DNA from: Leptospira broomii serovar Hurstbridge str. 5399
GTDB lineage: Bacteria; Spirochaetota; Leptospiria; Leptospirales; Leptospiraceae
Assembly: GCF_000243715.2 (NCBI RefSeq)
Contig: NZ_AHMO02000004.1
Coordinates: forward strand, 560,501 to 624,500
Direction of reading: 5' to 3'
Length of the DNA: 64,000 bases
The notes under the pieces: model-generated
What the model was told of the DNA's origin: nothing
The model's database searches: none
What the model saw: only the letters and a program-made list of their open reading frames with translations
Part shown: piece by piece, positions 36,300-45,800 of the stretch
Numbering within the stretch: position 1 is the first letter of the stretch
Layout of the letters: every line of letters begins with the position of its first letter
Position numbers and translations under genes: made by a program

Positions 36300-36332
36300 C
36301 CCTGCAATTCTTATCTAGTAAGATTTGCAGGG
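36300..36332. other. Hairpin between convergent genes
   Basis: CCCTGCAA (36300-36307) pairs with TTGCAGGG (36325-36332); the stem extends inward with TCTTA / TAAGA after a T-T mismatch. No T-run follows on either strand, so if it is a terminator it is an atypical, possibly bidirectional one. Confidence 0.4.
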
Positions 36333-36346
36333 CAAAAAGCAATTAT

Positions 36347-37105
36347 CTATCTCCCTTCGACTTGCAGCCAGCGAGTCGTTTTTACGATTAACCTAGTGAT
36401 AATATAAAATCCGGCTCCGATTCCAAAAACCCAAATTTGCGGTTCGGTAATGACTTCCCATGGCGCAGTCCATGAGCCGAAATTATTCAGGAAGCTCGCA
36501 CAAAAATCGAATAAAACAAAAATAACGACGATTCCAAAAAGACTAGGGTACTCTCTTTTTAAGACATTCTTAATGGAAAAAGAGAGTTGGGGTTTTACGT
36601 AGCCCTTCAATTTCGGAACGAAAGCGGGAACGTTGTCCGCCCAGTCGAGATATTCGCGGCCGAATTTCTCCCGGAGAAATTTTTCCTCCGTGAACATAAT
36701 TCTTTCGTAATAGAACCCGAAAAAAAGAGCGAATACCAGAAGTAAGGGAAGATCCCGCAAGTAAAGTATAGGTCCTATGTATAGTAGGAAGTTCCCCAAA
36801 TACAACGGGTGACGAACCAATGAATAGATTCCTTCCCGATTTACCATATCTGCGATCTGCTCTTTCGTATTTCGGCCTGAGGTGCGTGCCGGCGCATATC
36901 CTATCACGAAGCAACGAACGAATAAACCGAGTAAGCTTACGAAAAAGCAGGCTGCAGCGTAGTATAAATTGGTCTCGTAGGATCCGTTTAAAAATTGATA
37001 GTCTTTTAGAGCGTACAAACTCAAGAGTAGGATAAAGCCGGGAATGTAGGATCTCCAGCGAAATAGGAAAATCCCTTGTTTATCTAGTTCTTCGATCAGA
37101 GCCAT
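36347..37105 (-). CDS. PEMT/ICMT-type membrane methyltransferase
   Basis: A 252-residue polytopic protein. The ATG at 37105 follows AAGGAA at good spacing; the longer frame to 37165 was rejected. The C-terminal half shows the isoprenylcysteine/phospholipid methyltransferase signature: EGIYSLVRHPLYLGNFLLYIG, then YYERIMFTEEKFLREKFGREYLDWADNVPAFVPK (His/Pro SAM-binding and the Glu-Glu region). The substrate may be a lipid such as phosphatidylethanolamine or another membrane molecule. Confidence 0.78.
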   Translation of the reverse strand: MALIEELDKQGIFLFRWRSYIPGFILLLSLYALKDYQFLNGSYETNLYYAAACFFVSLLGLFVRCFVIGYAPARTSGRNTKEQIADMVNREGIYSLVRHPLYLGNFLLYIGPILYLRDLPLLLVFALFFGFYYERIMFTEEKFLREKFGREYLDWADNVPAFVPKLKGYVKPQLSFSIKNVLKREYPSLFGIVVIFVLFDFCASFLNNFGSWTAPWEVITEPQIWVFGIGAGFYIITRLIVKTTRWLQVEGR

Positions 37106-37185
37106 GCAGTTTCCTTCGTACCGGAGGTTTTTTGGAAGGAAACCTAGGTACGCGGTAGCTGTCAATCAATGATTCCCGGACGTCG

Positions 37186-38211
37186 TCACTGAAAAGAATG
37201 TGTTCCCTTATTGGAAGTAAAGTCCGCCAAATCTTTTCGTAAAATAGGTTCGAGGGTCCAAGGATCTAGAATCAACTTATAGTTCAGGCCTTTACGCTGG
37301 AATACCCAGCTTCCTTGCTTTGTTTTACCGATAGGGGAAAGTAGCTCCGTTTCGGACGTGGATTGAAGTTGAACTTGAAAGTTTTCTTCGCTTCGTACGG
37401 GAACGATTTCCTCTTTATTTTCGAACAGAATTTCATCCGCTTTCAATCGGAGGAGGGTTTCGGCAAAGCGATTTACTTCTTCCGTCGAGGCGGGTTTGGA
37501 GAATTCAGTAGTGGATAAATTCCATTCCCCCGCCGAATTGACTAAGGAAAAATTCTTTTCGGAGTTCCCCAAAAATGTTAAGCGAATCGACTGAATCGGA
37601 GCTTCGGACAAAGCTTTCGAAAACAAACTTCTGGAAAAGAAGTAATCCGGTTTACTATTACCTGATAATAGTTTCAGATTTTCCCGTACTAGCCAAATTT
37701 TCCCGGATTGCGGTTCGAGCACATGCATGCCGGCATGGCGGGTTGCTAACGAACCTAAATAAAGAATTCCTAGACTAGACCCGGAAGCGTCGAATACCTC
37801 CAGGCTAGGCTCGTCTCCGTCTAGTCCGAACTCAGGGGCAAAAGATCGGGGAGCATTTCCCTGAGATAGAAGCGTATATTTTCGTAATGCAAGAATCCCT
37901 TTTAGGAAGGTTTCTATCCTCTCGATATCTCCTTGGCCTTCCTTGCCGTTCGGGAGCGAGACTTCCCAGGAATCGATTGTGCGGTTCAGAACGACTGCTT
38001 CACCCTTTCTTCCCACTACGACTTTTGAAATATCCGATTCTTTTACAGGAAAGAACGGATCCGCGTGCGTATAGGTATCTTTAAAGGCTTCCCAAGGGTC
38101 CTGTACTAGCAAAAGGATTAAGGCTAAAAATAAGTTGGTTAGGAAAAGAGCGATGCCCGAGTTCGATCGGATATATTCCTGAGAGTTACGAAATAATTTT
38201 GGCCACCTCAT
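37186..38211 (-). CDS. DUF4340-domain protein of a Gld-type ABC operon
   Basis: A 341-residue protein with one N-terminal helix (SGIALFLTNLFLALILLLV) and a large extracytoplasmic part that looks like DUF4340: ISKVVVGRKGEAVVLNRTIDSWEVSLP and a second similar stretch IRLTFLGNSEKNFSLVNSAGEWNL. It is the last gene of four that overlap by 4 bp each. DUF4340 proteins commonly accompany GldG/ABC-2 genes; the function is unknown. Confidence 0.82.
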   Translation of the reverse strand: MRWPKLFRNSQEYIRSNSGIALFLTNLFLALILLLVQDPWEAFKDTYTHADPFFPVKESDISKVVVGRKGEAVVLNRTIDSWEVSLPNGKEGQGDIERIETFLKGILALRKYTLLSQGNAPRSFAPEFGLDGDEPSLEVFDASGSSLGILYLGSLATRHAGMHVLEPQSGKIWLVRENLKLLSGNSKPDYFFSRSLFSKALSEAPIQSIRLTFLGNSEKNFSLVNSAGEWNLSTTEFSKPASTEEVNRFAETLLRLKADEILFENKEEIVPVRSEENFQVQLQSTSETELLSPIGKTKQGSWVFQRKGLNYKLILDPWTLEPILRKDLADFTSNKGTHSFQ

Positions 38212-39902
38212 CGCTGCCTGTTCCTTCTTCTTCGACGAAGATGCAAGAATGCATAGAGACTCACGAACAAGGGAATTCCCAATACGTTTATTAAACTTGC
38301 GAAAATTTCCATCTTAGGAGAAACCGGATTCATTTTGAGAATCAGGGATTGTTTGCTCCTTGCTGCCAATAAATCGGTGTCTCCACTTAGTATATCGATA
38401 GCATTTAAAATAAATGGAATATTCGTATCTCGGAATATCTCTCTGTAATCCGGAAAGGCTAGGATATCCGAAACAAGATACGGTGTGGCTAATACTAGAA
38501 TTCTTCCGAACTTATCTTTCGGGGATCGGGAAAGGTACCCGTTTTTTCCGACTCCTTTCGGGAGAGGTTTATCCGCAAAATAGGATTCGAGAGGACCTTC
38601 AACGATTGCGCCGAGCACAAAGGGGCCTCCGTTAGGTCGAATCGGAGTTTGCTGAAGTTGCTTTTCCCCCAGCATGACTCTGTCCGATCGAATTTCCGCA
38701 TCGGAGCCGCTAAAAATCAAAGGAACTCCAAGTGCATTCTTCTGCTTTCCCGGAATCAGTTCAATACTGGAACTCCAAGGCAGAAGTAAATTTTCCTGTT
38801 CCTTGGTAAACGGGCTATCGTCATTCAAGGTGTTATTCTTATGGCTGGCTACGATCCAGGCGGGATAGGGATATCTACCTAGAACGCCGGGCTCGACTTC
38901 GATAAGCGCCCCCATCGGCAAGGAATTATCCGGATCTAAGACGATATTCGAGAGAATTCGAATTCCATAATGTTCTAAAAATGAATTCAAATCGTGGGCA
39001 AAGGGATCCGTTTGAGCCATTCCTGCCCCAGCTTCTCCCGTTAAAATTCCCATTCTATTACCGGAGGATTCCATTCGGAAGTCCATGGTTTTTGAAAGAA
39101 GGATCAAGCTTCCACCGTTTACTAGGAACTGATCGATCCTATATCGTTCCATTTGCGACAATGAGCCTGATCCGATCCAAAGAAGGACGCTAGTTCCTTC
39201 GGGAATTTCGTCAGATTCCAAATTCAATTCTGGAATCACTCCGATTTCGGTTTCTAAGACCTGGTGCACAAAAACACCTACAGTATCTTTACCCGAGCCC
39301 GGACCGGGATTTTGGGGACTCAAGCTTCCGTGCGTTTTTAGAAGCACTAATCCGCTATCTTGATCCTTCCTCTGTATCTTTCGAATTCCGGATAGGACTT
39401 GGTACTCGATTTGCTCGGCGAAAAATGCGACAGGTAGAATTTCGGTTTCGGAACCGAGAGTGAGCGTGAGTCCCAAATACGCTTGCTTGACCGAAGCGGA
39501 GTTGCGGTCGGACTTTTGTAGAATTTGAGGCTCGATTCCCGATTCGGAAGCCTTCAGAGCATCTTCCTGGGATGAGTCCGGATCAAAAAAACGGAGCACG
39601 ACTTTTTTGCCGCCGACAGAGGCGATCTCGCTTAGGATTTCCTTTGTCAGATCCAATCTCGCTTTGTATTCTCCCGGTACCTTGGAGGAATAGAACGCGT
39701 CGATGTATAAAATTGATTCCAAATTCTGCAGCAGCTTTCGGGTACTTACGGTAAGTTCGAATCGCTGGGATCTTGAAAGATCCTTGCGGCAATTGCCCGA
39801 AGAAACGATTCCATTCATCAAAAGAAAAAAGAGAAAAAGGTTCGCAAGGACAAACCATCGACGTTTGGAAATTTCCAAGAACGGTTTCAGCAAATCCTTC
39901 AT
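38208..39902 (-). CDS. gldG: GldG-like ABC-transporter auxiliary protein
   Basis: A 564-residue protein anchored by helices at both ends (FVLANLFLFFLLMNGIVSSG near the start; IFASLINVLGIPLFVSLYAFLHL at the end). The extracytoplasmic region belongs to the ABC_transp_aux/GldG type: ILYIDAFYSSKVPGEYKARLDLTKEILSEI near residue 60 and GTSVLLWIGSGSLSQMERYRIDQFLVNGGSLILL near residue 235. It overlaps its neighbours by 4 bp on both sides. In gliding Bacteroidetes the homologue is part of the GldAFG exporter. Confidence 0.82.
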   Translation of the reverse strand: MKDLLKPFLEISKRRWFVLANLFLFFLLMNGIVSSGNCRKDLSRSQRFELTVSTRKLLQNLESILYIDAFYSSKVPGEYKARLDLTKEILSEIASVGGKKVVLRFFDPDSSQEDALKASESGIEPQILQKSDRNSASVKQAYLGLTLTLGSETEILPVAFFAEQIEYQVLSGIRKIQRKDQDSGLVLLKTHGSLSPQNPGPGSGKDTVGVFVHQVLETEIGVIPELNLESDEIPEGTSVLLWIGSGSLSQMERYRIDQFLVNGGSLILLSKTMDFRMESSGNRMGILTGEAGAGMAQTDPFAHDLNSFLEHYGIRILSNIVLDPDNSLPMGALIEVEPGVLGRYPYPAWIVASHKNNTLNDDSPFTKEQENLLLPWSSSIELIPGKQKNALGVPLIFSGSDAEIRSDRVMLGEKQLQQTPIRPNGGPFVLGAIVEGPLESYFADKPLPKGVGKNGYLSRSPKDKFGRILVLATPYLVSDILAFPDYREIFRDTNIPFILNAIDILSGDTDLLAARSKQSLILKMNPVSPKMEIFASLINVLGIPLFVSLYAFLHLRRRRRNRQR

Positions 39903-40657
39903 CTTCTTTTTCCTAAGAGGACGATTACGTTGGCGACTAATGCAGTGACCGTGAAGCTGACGGTATAAAAGATCTCCTTCCCGTCTAAAATTCCCAATCG
40001 AAACGGCTCGAAATGTCTGGATAAAGAGATAAAGGAGGCGAAGGAAGCCGAGGCTCCTCCTAAAAAGCGCAGAACAGGTTGATATCCGAGTAAAAAGAAA
40101 AACAAGCAGACTAACATAGTTAGCAAGTAAGCGCTAATCTGATCTTTCGTAAGAGCCGAAATCAATAGGCCTACGGATATATAACAACTTCCTAATAAAT
40201 AACAACCTAAATATCCCGCAAGCGTGGCTCCGATGTCTAAGTCGCCTAAGGCCCAAATAGTAAATGGAATTGAAACGGTCGTTAAAAGAACTGTGCCTAG
40301 GAAAAACCAAGCTGCTATAAATTTTGCGAGCACGATTTCATATTCTCTTAATGGAAGAGTGAATAATATTTCCGTAGTTCCCGTTCTTTCTTCCTCGGAC
40401 CAAAGTCGCATCGTGATTGCGGGAACGAATACGATATATAGGAGCGGAATCCAAAGAAAAAATTGCTCCATGCTTGCGACGTTTCGATCCCAGAACGAGT
40501 CTTCCCCTAATCCGAAGAAAAATAAAAAAGAAGAGAGCAATAGAAAGAGAACCGCAAAGATATATCCGATCGGAGTGTTTAAATATCCGATCCATTCCTT
40601 TGAAAAGACAGTTTTTACATTGGTATAGAATTCGAAAATTCGAGAAGAATAACTCAT
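39899..40657 (-). CDS. gldF: ABC-2 type permease, GldF-like
   Basis: A 252-residue protein with six membrane helices, starting with FSKEWIGYLNTPIGYIFAVLFLLLSSFLFFFGLG (typical GldF/NosY opening) and including MRLWSEEERTGTTEILFTLPLREYEIVLAKF, the usual cytoplasmic coupling segment. Partner of the ATPase encoded upstream (4-bp overlap). Confidence 0.88.
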   Translation of the reverse strand: MSYSSRIFEFYTNVKTVFSKEWIGYLNTPIGYIFAVLFLLLSSFLFFFGLGEDSFWDRNVASMEQFFLWIPLLYIVFVPAITMRLWSEEERTGTTEILFTLPLREYEIVLAKFIAAWFFLGTVLLTTVSIPFTIWALGDLDIGATLAGYLGCYLLGSCYISVGLLISALTKDQISAYLLTMLVCLFFFLLGYQPVLRFLGGASASFASFISLSRHFEPFRLGILDGKEIFYTVSFTVTALVANVIVLLGKRR

Positions 40658-41568
40658 GGAATCGCAGTGAATTCCTGAAAGACTGATTCGAGAGATCGAC
40701 GAACCGGACGAAATTCTAAAACAGGGAAGCTCGCTGAGCGAATTTTCTCGAATAGAAACTCGGGAGAATTCGTATCCGATCGAAGATGAAATTCCTTAGC
40801 ATTTCCGGAATCTTTCGACTCCAGAATCTCGATATCCGTGTTTTTAAAGCATCGCTCTAAAGTTTCTAAATCCGTTTTAGCGACGAGTAAAATCGAATCG
40901 CCTCGATTGATCTCTTTCACGCTCATATCCGCTATGAGTCGCCCTTTGTGGAGAATTAAAACGTGATCGCAAATCTCCTCCACTTCTTGAAGTATGTGAG
41001 TGGAAAGTATGAGGACTTTTTCCCGTCCAAAAGACCGAATGATTGATCGTATTTGATTGATTTGTATCGGATCTAAACCCGAACTCGGTTCATCCAGGAT
41101 TATATATTCAGGATCGTGGATTAGCGTGCCTGCCAATGCAACTCGTTGCTTGAATCCCTTCGAAAGGGTTCCTATCTCCGAAAAAAAATAATCCCCCAAA
41201 TCGCATAACTCTCTCATTTCACGAATTCGATGCTGTAGAATTCCACCTTGTAAGCCTCTTGCTCTTCCGATAAATTCCAGATATTCTTGAGACGTTAAAT
41301 CCGGATAGATGGGGGCCCATTCCGGTAAGTATCCAAGGTTTCGTTTTACTTGGATCGGATTTTCATGTAAGGAAATGTCTCCATAAGAGACGGTTCCTGC
41401 ATCCGGTTCCAGGAATCCGGTAAGTAGGCGCATCGTGGTGGTTTTTCCCGCTCCATTCGGACCTAGGAGACCGGTTATTCGTCCCTTTGGGACGGAAAAA
41501 CCTATCTCGAAAAGGGCCGGCCGATTGGAAAAAGATTTTGTGAGTCGATTCGCCTGGAGGGAACCCAT
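40654..41568 (-). CDS. gldA: ABC transporter ATPase, GldA-like
   Basis: A 304-residue nucleotide-binding protein. Walker A GPNGAGKTT, Q-loop NLGYLPEWAPIYP, signature LSKGFKQR, Walker B with catalytic Glu YIILDEPSSGLDP, and the H-loop LSTH are all present. First gene of the four-gene exporter operon. The C-terminal 80 residues form the extra domain common to ABC-2 ATPases. Confidence 0.93.
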   Translation of the reverse strand: MGSLQANRLTKSFSNRPALFEIGFSVPKGRITGLLGPNGAGKTTTMRLLTGFLEPDAGTVSYGDISLHENPIQVKRNLGYLPEWAPIYPDLTSQEYLEFIGRARGLQGGILQHRIREMRELCDLGDYFFSEIGTLSKGFKQRVALAGTLIHDPEYIILDEPSSGLDPIQINQIRSIIRSFGREKVLILSTHILQEVEEICDHVLILHKGRLIADMSVKEINRGDSILLVAKTDLETLERCFKNTDIEILESKDSGNAKEFHLRSDTNSPEFLFEKIRSASFPVLEFRPVRRSLESVFQEFTAIP

Positions 41569-41619
41569 TCTAGTACGGTCTGCTTAAGTCCTATCGCTCG
41601 CAACCGTTTTTCCTAAGGC

Positions 41620-41922
41620 TTAGGAACGGATCTTTAACATTAAGTCGACTTTGAATTTCTTGAGGACGTCGAGTAGGGGCGGATGAAGGTTCACAACTTC
41701 CAGCTTAACTCCGAAATGATCCATGAGATTCTTCAAAGTAAGAAGTTTTGCAACTCCACTGGAGGTAATCTTTCTTGTGGAAGTTAAATCCAAGATCAGA
41801 CTCTGAAATTGAGCACGCGAAGCATGTTCCGAGATTTCATCAAAAACTTTTTCATACCCGTCCAAAAGCTGGTTATCGAACCGAACCGTGCCCTGCTTTC
41901 CCTGGAGTTCTAGTTTTGCCAT
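41620..41922 (-). CDS. STAS-domain anti-sigma-factor-antagonist-like protein
   Basis: A 100-residue single STAS domain. SLILDLTSTRKITSSGVAKLLTLKN matches the conserved D-S-S/T-G phospho-acceptor region with serine present just before the glycine. Such proteins are phosphorylated by RsbW-type kinases in partner-switching systems. A candidate kinase gene lies 20 kb away (20706), with no evidence they pair. Confidence 0.85.
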   Translation of the reverse strand: MAKLELQGKQGTVRFDNQLLDGYEKVFDEISEHASRAQFQSLILDLTSTRKITSSGVAKLLTLKNLMDHFGVKLEVVNLHPPLLDVLKKFKVDLMLKIRS

Positions 41923-41992
41923 AATTGAGTCGTTTGTTAAAATAGACTGGGAAATCCTAAAGATTCTACAAGAATTTCAAAAGAAATTACAT

Positions 41993-42790
41993 TTAAGCGG
42001 TTCTGCATACGAAATTTAGATACTCGGCCTTGGGAGAGATTTTCCAAGAGCTGTAATCTGAGCCGATTTTTAAAATTTCCAATCCTGAAGACTCCAGCAA
42101 AAATCTCCATACATCGGTCGGATACGCTTTATGAAGGTGCACTTCTTCGATTTCCGTTCCTTTTTCCTGAAATTTTAGCCTTGTGGTCAGAATCATGTCT
42201 TTCTTAGAATACTCGTTTTCCCAAATGAGATGAATGCCGTCATGCGTTTCTTCTAAGATCGCGCCATCGAAATTTTTTTCGAAGTTCCTCTCCGTACTCA
42301 CATCGAAGAAAAAGATTCCGGCTTTTCCTAAAAGACCGGAAATTTCCCGAAAAATTTTGCGCAATTGCCCTTCGTCCAGGAAATAATTAAACGTGTCATG
42401 TACTGAAAGGATCAAATCAAAGGGAGCCGGCAAAGGAGGAAGAGAAAGTAAATTTGCTTGCACTCGATTGCCGGGAATTCGTCGTTTTTCGGCCACGGAA
42501 AGCATTTCTCGGGAGGCATCGATCCCCCAAATTTCCGATCTAGAAGGGAGTAGCTTCCAGAGCGCACAGGTTCCACATCCTAAATCTAGGATTTTCGATG
42601 GAACTGAATTTCCGGTTGCGGTAGAGTAGGCAGATAAAGCGACTTGAGCCCAAAGTCTATATGCGGCCCCCCTCATAACGCGATCATAAACGCCTGAAAA
42701 AGCAGTATAAGGCTTTTTTTGCGGGATATGAGAAATAATTCTTGATCTTTTAGCTTGGTTAACAGTATTTCTATCCATTTGATGCGACAT
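41993..42790 (-). CDS. Class I SAM-dependent methyltransferase
   Basis: A 265-residue soluble protein with Rossmann methyltransferase motifs: ILDLGCGTCALWKLL (motif I), IWGIDASREMLSVAEKR (motif II), APFDLILSVHDTFNYFLDE (motif IV) and GIFFFDVST (post-motif). The substrate is unknown. It diverges from the coiled-coil gene at 42842 with only 51 bp between starts. Confidence 0.87.
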   Translation of the reverse strand: MSHQMDRNTVNQAKRSRIISHIPQKKPYTAFSGVYDRVMRGAAYRLWAQVALSAYSTATGNSVPSKILDLGCGTCALWKLLPSRSEIWGIDASREMLSVAEKRRIPGNRVQANLLSLPPLPAPFDLILSVHDTFNYFLDEGQLRKIFREISGLLGKAGIFFFDVSTERNFEKNFDGAILEETHDGIHLIWENEYSKKDMILTTRLKFQEKGTEIEEVHLHKAYPTDVWRFLLESSGLEILKIGSDYSSWKISPKAEYLNFVCRTA

Positions 42791-42841
42791 AATTCTCAGG
42801 AAGCGCTTTTTCGAAGCTTTACCCGGAAGCTCTAAAAAACT

Positions 42842-45800
42842 ATGGGCCTAGAACTCCTTTTTCCCTTTTTGGCTAGCGTTGGCATAACTATCCTACTCCG
42901 TAGGATGGACAAGTCGAATTATAAGCTAAGCCAAATCAAACGTTATACCGGAAAGCTTCAGGACGAATTGCAAGAAATCGCAATGGAGAAAATCCAGTCC
43001 GTTAAAGATTCGGGCATAGAATTGGAGATTTCTCTTAAACAAACTCGCAAGCTAGCCGAAGAAGTTCGCACTTTAAACGACGAGTCTCGCCAATTATTGG
43101 AAACCATTCGTTCCAACAGGGAATTTTTAAATGCAGTAACTTTGGATCTAAAGGAAGTCGTTCATCTTTCCGGAGATATTCGAAAAGAATCCGAATCCAT
43201 CCAGGACGGTCTGAATCGTTTAGAAAGCGGCAAAAAAGATTTAAACGGAGTCACGATCAGAATTCAGGAACTTCGCTCCGAAGCAGAATCGCTACTGGGT
43301 GCATTTCAGGAAAAAATCAATTTACGTTCCGATGACATACTACAATCCCTAGCCTCTAAAATCGTGGAATTGGAAGGATTATTGGAAGCTAAGGCCGATC
43401 GAGTCGAAATCGGCTTAGATTCGTTAAGCGAATCTTATCGCCAGAAATTAGAAGCCCAAACTAAAGCTATCATGGGTGATACCGTCGGTAAAGTTGAATT
43501 GGCTCGGGAAGAAGTTTCGAATCTTTTGGATTCCATGAAAGCGAAAGAAGAGGATTTGGATGCGCAAACGGATCGAATCCAGACCGCTTTTTTAACGGTA
43601 ACCGAAAAAATCGATCGAATGGATTCGAGAGTGGACGAAAAGGGAGAGCTTGCCGCAAGGAAGCTGGAAGATCTTTTTGCAAAATCCGAGTCCGTTCTTA
43701 GGCAAAAATTCGATCAAATTTTAGAGCAAGTCATACATTCTAAAGAAGCCTACCTTAACGGAGTTAAGATCGAAATCGACGCGATTCGTAGGGAAATCGA
43801 AGGCATGAGTCTAGAAACTCTAACTCGACGCGATGAAATTTTGAATGAAACTCGTCGTCAGGCGGAAGGAATTAACGATTCTATTAATATCTTCCAAGAG
43901 AAATATCTGGAAGCGGAGAATAAGTTATTAAAGCAGGCAGATTCGCGTAAATCCGATCTTATGCGTCAAATCGATTCTTTCGAAGACGAATTCAATCGAA
44001 TCAGTTCCTCCCTTAGAAGCGAGGCGGACGACTTAAGGAAAGAAATCCTTTTCGGTCTAAAAGAGTTTCATTCCTCTTTGGAAACTGCCCGCGGGGACGA
44101 GGAAAAGAAAGCGCGCGCACGTATCGAAGACGTGCGCGATTCGTTAGAGGAAGAGTTGGGTTCTCTAAGAGAGGAATCGGAAGATCTTCGTAAGAAAGTA
44201 TTCGCTTCCGCACAGGAATTCCATTCCACCCTGGAAGTCGTTAGAAACGAAGAAGAAAAAAAATCCCGTTCCAAAATAGAAGAAATTCGAGTAATTTTAG
44301 AGGATGAAGTTCATGCCTTGCACGCTTCACATTCCGAAAGATTCCGTTTGGAATGGGATCAAATTCGGGAAAATTTGAAATCCTTCGACATTCAGGTCTC
44401 CACTCGCATGCGGGAAATGGATGCATATGTGAAGGATATTCGTTCCGCTATGGAAAGTAGCGCTGGGGATATTTTAGGAGAGGCCGAGGAAAAAATTTCC
44501 CAATTGAACGGAACTATCGACGAAGAATTCCGCAAAATGGATCGGAGATTGGAACATTTCGGTCGTTCCTGGGAAGAAGAGGTCGTTTCTCTCAAAAGCC
44601 ATACCCAAGAAGCCATCCAAGGTTTGGAAGAAAGACTAGGTCAGATTCATCTTCGCGGCGCCGAACTTCTGGAAGAATTCGGAACGGTCTATGCGTCCCA
44701 GAAAGATAAGATCGAAGAATTCGTTTCTAAATATAAAACCAATTTCCGTAAGGAAGGGGAAGACGTTCGCGAAGAGCTTACTCAAAGATTCAGAGAAATT
44801 AAAACGGAAGGACAAAGCCTTGTTTCTTCTTTAAAAGAAGATTATTCCGAAATCGGAGAGAAATTCGAGAATCTAATCAAGAAGAATGAAAAGTTAATGG
44901 AGGCCCAAGCCGAAAGAATTCGGACTTCGACCGAAGTGGAACTCGATCATGCCGCCGAAGAAGCAACGTCCGTTTTGGAAAGGCTACGCGAATCTGCCGA
45001 AGAATTCTTCGAAAGACAGGAAGAAAAGATAGGTCGGCTGAACGGAACCATAGACGCAAAAATCAATAAGCAATTATCCGCTCTTCTGGATAAGGGTCAT
45101 GTTCAGTTAGGTCAACTCGAAGAAAGGATCTCTAAACATTTACAGGACGTAAAACGGAATTTAGAAGAGGCCTTGAAAGCCGGTAAACGGGAAAGCGAAG
45201 AGCAGATGAAAGGCTTCCAAAGCCAGGTTCGCAATTTGCTGCGAGAGACGGAATCGTCCTCTGAAGAATTCTTGCGATCCGGGAAGGAAGAATTCTTAGC
45301 GGCGCAGGAAGAATACCGCAGGTTGCAGATAGAATTAAAAACGGATCTTCGCGAAATTCAGGAAGCCAAAAATTCCCTTTTCAGCGAACTCGAAACGGAA
45401 GCGGAGGCTCTTCGAAGCTCGGTTCAAGAAATTTCCGATAAGATGCAGGAAGCCGAATCTAAGTCGGTATTATTCTTAGATGTAAAAGAAATGATCGACC
45501 GGTCCGAGGAGTTCGTAGAACGGATGAAGGCCGCTGTAGAAGAAGCGAATCATTCCGAATCCTTATCCCTTGAGCTAGATAAAAATCTTCATAGACTCAA
45601 ACAATACCAAGAAGAGTTGGAGAGACGTCTGGAGAAAGCGGAAGAGCGGGAAAGTGAAATTTTGGATGTTGCCGGAAAAGCGGAGAGTCTAAAAGAGGAA
45701 TTTTCTAAAATGCTTCTGGAATCTGCTCATTGGGAAGATACGATTCAAAAGCTTGAAGAGGCCGGGAATCGTGCTTCTGAAATGGAGTCGAAATTCGTGG

